Positions 58,716 to 64,000 of a stretch of 64,000 bases of DNA are shown in pieces; positions within the stretch are counted from its first letter, which is position 1, and every line of letters starts with the position of its first letter. The DNA lies in the NCBI GenBank assembly GCA_030847615.1, contig JAUMIR010000001.1:370318687-370382686 (forward strand), written 5' to 3'. The DNA comes from Gambelia wislizenii (lineage: Eukaryota; Chordata; Lepidosauria; Squamata; Crotaphytidae). Position numbers and translations under genes: made by a program. The notes beneath the pieces are model-generated. The model searched no databases. It was not told the origin of the DNA and was given only the letters and a program-made list of their open reading frames with translations.

Positions 58716-58960
58716 TAAATAGCTTCTTATACTTTCATACCTTCATTTGCTGACCAGAAAAGAAGAAAAAGAAAGTAACCTTTATAATATTCTGAATGTA
58801 GTTTTTCATAGATAATTTTTTCTTTAACTTTATTTATGTCATGTGCATGCATGGATGAATAGTAAACATTGTAAGTAGATATAGTGTCTGATTATTTCTA
58901 TATTAAGTTTTACTTAAACATTTAACTGGATGAATCTGGAGTAAAAAAATTTTTGCAGGT

Positions 58961-58981
58961 TTGTGTGTGTGTGTGTGTGTG
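58961..58981. repeat. (GT)n microsatellite
   Basis: About ten GT units. Confidence 0.85.
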
Positions 58982-59003
58982 CTACTGATATCAATTATTT
59001 ATC

Positions 59004-60048
59004 ATAGAATCATAGAATTGCAGAGGTGGAAGAGACCATGAGGGCCATCCAGTCCAACCCCCTGCCATGCAGGAAATCACGATCAAAGCATCCTCGACAG
59101 ATAGCCATCCAGCCTCTGTTTAAAGACCTCCAAGGAAGGAGACCCCACCACGCTCTGAGGGAGTGCGTTCCACTGCCGAAAAGCTATTACTGTCAAAAAG
59201 TTCCTCCTAATGTTGAGGTGGAATCTCTGTTCCTGCAGCTTGCATCCATTGCTCCATGTTCCAATCTCTGGAGCAGCAGAAAACAAGCTTGCTACATCCT
59301 CAATGTGACACCCCTTCAAAGACTTAAACAGGGCTATCATATCGCCTCTTAACCGTCTTTTTTCCAGGCTAAACATACCTAGCTCCCTAACTCTCCTCAT
59401 AAGGCATGGTTTCCAGACCTTTCACCATTTTAGTCACCCTTCTCTGACGCTCCAATTTGTCAATATCCTTTTTGAATTGTGGTGCCCAGAACTGGATACA
59501 GTATTCTAGGTGAGGTCTGACAAAGGCAGAATAGAGCGGCACTATTACTTCCCTTGATCTGGACACTATACTTCTATTGATGCAGCCCAAAATCGCATTG
59601 GCCTTTTTAGCTGCCGCATCACACTGTTGACTCATGTTCAACTTGTGGTCTACTAGGACTCCTAGATCCCTTTCGCACGTAGTCTCATTCAGCCAGGTCT
59701 CCCCCATCCTATATCTATGCATTTCATTTTTTCACCCTAAGTGTAGTACCTTACATTTCTCCGTATTGAATTTCATTTTGTTAGCTTTGGCCCAGCTCTC
59801 CAGTCTCTCCAGGTCATTCTGAATTTTGATCCTGTCCTCCAGGGTATTAGCTACTCCTCCTAATTTGGTGTCATCTGCAAATTTGATAAGTATGCCCCTA
59901 ATTCCCTCATCCAAGTCATTGATAAAGATGTTGAATAGCACTGGGCCCAGGACAGAACCCTGTGGCACCCCACTGGTCACATCTTTCCAAGATGAAGAGG
60001 AGCCATTGCTGAGCACTCTTTGGGTTCAGTCGGATTTCTTTATATCAG
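59004..60048 (-). mobile_element. CR1 LINE, 3' kilobase
   Basis: The minus strand encodes the CR1 RT region [20 protein letters not shown] with the active site FADD. Then [39 protein letters not shown], and SLEVFKQRLDGYL follow. It ends at the diagnostic reversed terminus atcatagaatcatagaattg (59004). Frameshifts break it near 59390-59400 and 59725. 5'-truncated; not mobile. Confidence 0.92.
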
Positions 60049-61846
60049 CCTCTTAACCAAACAGTCCTGTTGCTGAAATTTGTTTTTACTATAAAACTAA
60101 GTGTGATTTAGGAATAACTTTGATAAAATAGTCCTTCACAAGAGATATCCAGATGCTTACAGTTAGACATACAGTATGGCCAGATCCACTATGGCAGTTG
60201 TAAATGTATAACCTAGAGCTATACACTCATGACTGTTCCATAGCCCCTAGTTTAGGGGTTATGTAGGGACCATGAAAGTCCCCCAATCCCCACTTATTGT
60301 GAAGCAGCTGCTACAATCGATGGGGGTCTGTTTCCCTGTCAACTGGGAAGCAGCTGGCTGCCGTTTTCCTCCACCCCCTCATGTGACTGATTTCCTGTGT
60401 GAGGGAGAATTGCATCAGGGGTCCTGTTTCTGCCTGTCACACTGGAGGTCCCTTACAGAAGGAGGTGAAAATGACAGCCAGCTGCTTCCTGATCAACATG
60501 GGAACAGACCCCCATCGATCACAGGAACTGCTTCCCAGTAAATAGGGATTGGGGGTGTTGGATTCACTAATATCCATAAATCCCATACAGGATTCCAGGC
60601 TATGTTTTTAAAGTTAATATTCAATCTTGGTATTTTTCCATATTAAATGTGGTGTCCATTTCATTTCTGTTTCGTGGTTTGTAAGGAGTGAAGCCACATC
60701 ATTGGCAAATACATTTATTACATTTTATTTATTATTTATCCAGTTCTTTTGAAATGTTTGTCATTCCCAGTTCTATTAACTCAAGGTTCAGTTTTAAAAA
60801 AATAAAACAATAGAGAGAAATGAGACAGCTGTGTTTAGTTCTACATTTTATTTTTATTAATTTACAGCTATACCTGGTGGTAGTGTTTTTTCCTCCTTTT
60901 TCATTTCCATTTCTTGGATGTCTTTTTCTAAAAAAGCTCAAGGCATCTTACAGGCAAAATGTACAAAATCTGAAAACAACGAAAGCAATATAAAGCTTCC
61001 TGCAGCAATATAAAGCAACATCTCCCCACAAGAACAAATTATAATCACATTTTCCCTTATTTGTATTTTTACATAACTCAGTGAAAAGCCTCCATTCCGG
61101 CTATGATGCATGAAGGGATAGCAGTGGTTTTCTTGTTATCCTAGAATAATGGTATATAATATTCAAGATGCAGCTGAGTCTTTTTGTTAAATTCATTTTA
61201 GTCTAATGAATTTGGGTTAAATTTATTGCAATCCTAGGTTGCAATCTTGTGGTGCCTAGAATAATATTCTAGGCAAATGTGATAAGGGAAATGCCTGCAT
61301 GGGGCCTCTGCTTTTCTATGTTTCTATTTTCTGCAGAGGCATAGGGCCTCTGCTTTTCTATATGTAATTACTTCTGGAAAAAGAAGACTCCTAATTAATT
61401 AGTGTTGTGAGTTTATAGGAATCTTCTGTATCTTTGTCCATCTTGATTATTATTATTATTATTATTATTTGGGAGATTTGCCAAGATTTTACTGAACAAT
61501 TTGTGCGGAACTCTGAAAACTGATGTTTTTAACATTTCCCCCTATTAAATTTTTTGATTGTTTTTAATCAATTTTACAACAAGAATTTATTTAGTCTATT
61601 GATAGGAGCTCTGAATTCTTATCCCTGGCCATTTTATTTGGCTAAATTTTAGGGAGACTAATTCAGCTCTTCACTGGTAACTCCTGTAAGTGTTTCTTCT
61701 AATTTTTGTGGGTTTTTTCCCAAAATTGTTAAATCTTTTTTGTACATTTTGCATTATTATTTTCTTTGGTTTATTTTAGTTCTTATTTATTATAGGATGC
61801 CACGGACTGGTTTCTCAGTGCCTCATATGATCAAGCAAAAGACCTG
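60049..61846. other. Intergenic stretch, no gene seen
   Basis: No recognisable exon. Contains an (ATT)n run near 61447-61470 and a duplicated gcctctgcttttctat segment near 61304 and 61347. Confidence 0.4.
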
Positions 61847-62204
61847 GGGCCCATCTAAACAGTGAAAATAACCCTCATGGAATTCACTGGGAAACCTACC
61901 TGTCTAAACAGGATCTAGTGCCAATCCACACTATCCGGAAGGAGCGGCAGCAAAATGGCAAAAACCATGGCGTAAAAGCCTTCACAGATTTTCCCATAGT
62001 TTCTCAAAAACCGTGAAGGGGTGCGCATTCCCTTCGAAGGGAAACACAAAGCTGATTGGCAAGGTGAGAGTGGGGGTGGGGCTTGCTTGCAGAGGCTTAT
62101 GGGGGCTTCTGAGGCCAGAAAAACCATTTAGACATGTCACTGCTGCTACAAGTTGCCAATACCACAAGGTACTTTGGATTTTTTCCCCTCATGTAGATGG
62201 GCCC
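61847..62204. mobile_element. MITE with gggcccatcta ends
   Basis: Left end gggcccatctaaacagtg, right end (reverse complement) gggcccatctacatgagg. Same family as 29187-30059 without the SINE. Interior foldback around ccctcatggaattcactggg. Confidence 0.75.
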
Positions 62205-63639
62205 CCAGTATTACTGATCAAAACGTTGTTGATCATTCCTATATGGAAAGCAACACTACACACATCTTCAACTAATATCATTGATTAAAACCTTCTGAGC
62301 AAAGAGAACAGAAACTGATGTTAAAGAAAAAAAAGTTTAACAGAATAGGCCCAGGATTGTTGTGGTTTCTGAGGTGGTGATACAGGCTCCAATTTCTCCT
62401 GCTGGTTTTGCCCCAAACTGAAATCATTCCCTCCTCTTCTTCCTATAAGGCTTTCTATCATTGTCAGTTTCTTGGTTGGCCCTTTAAATAGGCAGTATAC
62501 AACAGATTTCTGCTTTCATTTTGATCCATGTCAGTTCTCTTGTATGTTGCTTTCATCCCAAGATAAATAGGTGTGTGATCAGAAGCCACAGTAGAGCTTG
62601 TATTTTTGACGTTCTAATGGTCTCTTCCTAAAACTGCGTGGCCAAGTTATAATAAATTATGGTGTGTATGTTTTTATCTGTTGAAATAATATGTTGGAAA
62701 CTAATCCTTTTCTAAATTGGCAGCTTTCCATGTATCAATTAGTCTGAATTCAATTAAAATTTCCAGTTATCCTGTTTCCTTCATTTTATTTTAACCACTT
62801 TGATGTCCTGTTTTGTCTGTTTTATCATCTCTGAATAGCATGGAATCTCTTCTTGCAATTACTCCTTCTTATCTGATATTTTCCCCATGTGGTTGAAGTA
62901 TTTCATTTGAACAATATTTTTTCCCCAGTATTTGGGCTGATACAAAACCTCTTGCAATTACTTTTCCTCCCAGGTGTACCTTTGTGAAAATAGGTCTCAT
63001 AGCATATTTTCTCAGGTCCTCTCAGAACTTCTTTTGGAGTTTGTTTCTTACAGTCAACACCCCATTCAGAATTCCCTGGAACAAAATAGATTTTAATGCC
63101 ACTGGTTAGAGTATATAATAAATTAATTGTAATAAATGTATCTGATGCGCTTCCATGATAAACTGATTCTAACAACATGATATCTGGATCATTCCTTTTA
63201 ATTATCTCTTCGGTTTGATACTCTTTCAAGGTTTTGCAAATCAGGATATGTGCTCATTTCCAGAGTTTGTAAGTAACAAATTACAAGCAAAGTAGTTGTC
63301 CTTTTGTTACTGAGGGTGTTAGGAAGTTACATTTTAAATGTAATGAGTGGGAAAGAAGCTACTATATTGTTATAACAAGTAATGTTTTCTATTTACAGTG
63401 CAAAGTTACTTTTAAGGGTATTTTGGGGTGTTTTGACAAGGATTTCCAAAGTTTTATGCCATTCTCTTAACAACTCTAAGCCAACCCCCACCCTTGTTTC
63501 CAAAATGAAAAGCAATAGGAAAATAACAACTGGTACAATGGCCTAAATCCAAGAGTTTTAGTTCTGACTAAAATAAACCCATTGACTCAATGGAATATAT
63601 AGAAATGTTGAATTACCAAGTTCCTAGTGATTCTAAGGA
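62205..63639. other. Intergenic stretch, possible degraded LINE
   Basis: No gene recognised. The minus-strand frame at 62903-63229 (EIIKRNDPDIMLLESVYHGS...) faintly resembles a LINE endonuclease (nucleotide text such as gatccagatatcatg...), but not enough to name it. Confidence 0.3.
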
Positions 63640-64000
63640 CTTTATCAGATGGACAAAATATGCCATCATAACAACGCCACATTACCACGAAAGGGTGCGC
63701 AGATCAGATGATGTCGCACTTTCGCGGTTATGGCCTGGCCAAAACCCATACCTTTTAATTGACAGCTTAAGGCGTCAATAGAGCCCCCGTTCTGTTTTGG
63801 TGCCGGTATTGGCAGCATGCGAAACCTTAGGCCATTTAAATATCATCATTGTGATGACAATGGCCGGATGAGATCAGGACATCCAGGTAAGTTTTGCTCT
63901 TTTTATGACCCTCCCCGGGTTACTTGAGACTTTTAAAGTGTGTGTGGGGGGGGGTGCTTTGTGTAACTTATTCTTGTTTTTATTGTTGAATTTCCCACAC
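63640..64000. mobile_element. TIR element family A, runs off the window
   Basis: Begins near gactttatcagatgg, a decayed family end. It shares the block around gacatccaggtaagt (63879-63892) and the T-rich sequence after it with 12234-12854 and 38456-39024. The right end is outside the window. Confidence 0.55.

Noticed and set aside
62903..63229. Possible LINE endonuclease fragment
   Set aside because: Similarity too faint to name; kept only as a note in the intergenic entry.

Overview
The window is vertebrate nuclear DNA, almost certainly from a squamate reptile (lizard or snake). The repeat content points there: 5S-rRNA-derived SINEs, tRNA-derived SINEs with a CORE-like body, CR1, L1, L2-like and Ingi/Vingi-like LINEs, two families of Penelope-like elements, many foldback MITEs, a mariner copy and a Ty1/copia element. 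The species call is inference from repeat families; no database search was possible.

Only one host-gene piece is recognisable. A short terminal coding exon at 4625-4701 (+) matches the C-terminus of alpha-parvin (PARVA). Positions 1-4624 are therefore the last PARVA intron, 4702 onward is its 3' UTR (end unresolved), and the rest looks like intergenic DNA downstream of PARVA (toward TEAD1, if the human gene order holds). No other host exon was found.

Layout: 1-8 kb, PARVA intron, last exon and 3' UTR with a Tigger-like MITE. 8.2-9.3 kb, Penelope-like copy 1. 10-13.5 kb, 5S-derived SINEs and a TIR element. 16.0-17.3 kb, a dead mariner and a 326-bp foldback MITE. 17.6-18.7 kb, CR1 pieces. 19.5-20.2 kb, the head of a second Penelope family with a hammerhead-like motif. 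20.46-24.29 kb, a nearly complete Vingi-like LINE on the minus strand with a 12-bp target-site duplication. 24.4-25.06 kb, CR1. 25.16-25.97 kb, a Tigger-like MITE filled with a 64-bp GC-rich minisatellite. 26-30.1 kb, SINEs and a Penelope terminal repeat split by two MITEs. 30.84-32.35 kb, a second TIR element filled with ~150-bp tandem repeats. 34.1-35.6 kb, an L1 fragment ending in a palindrome. 38.5-42.7 kb, TIR elements, a Penelope foldback with a 13-bp duplication and an L2-like LINE. 45.76-51.29 kb, a complete Ty1/copia retrotransposon. 52-64 kb, MITEs, an L1 3' end, a minus-strand CR1 and a TIR element running off the window.

The standout is the copia element: one uninterrupted 1321-codon Gag-Pol frame, two 658-bp LTRs with no differences on reading, a 5-bp target-site duplication, a polypurine tract, and a primer site matching the anticodon arm of initiator tRNA-Met. 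It looks recently inserted and possibly still competent. Other notable structures are a MITE inserted exactly in the stem-II loop of a Penelope hammerhead motif, and two different TIR elements that each host a tandem-repeat expansion.
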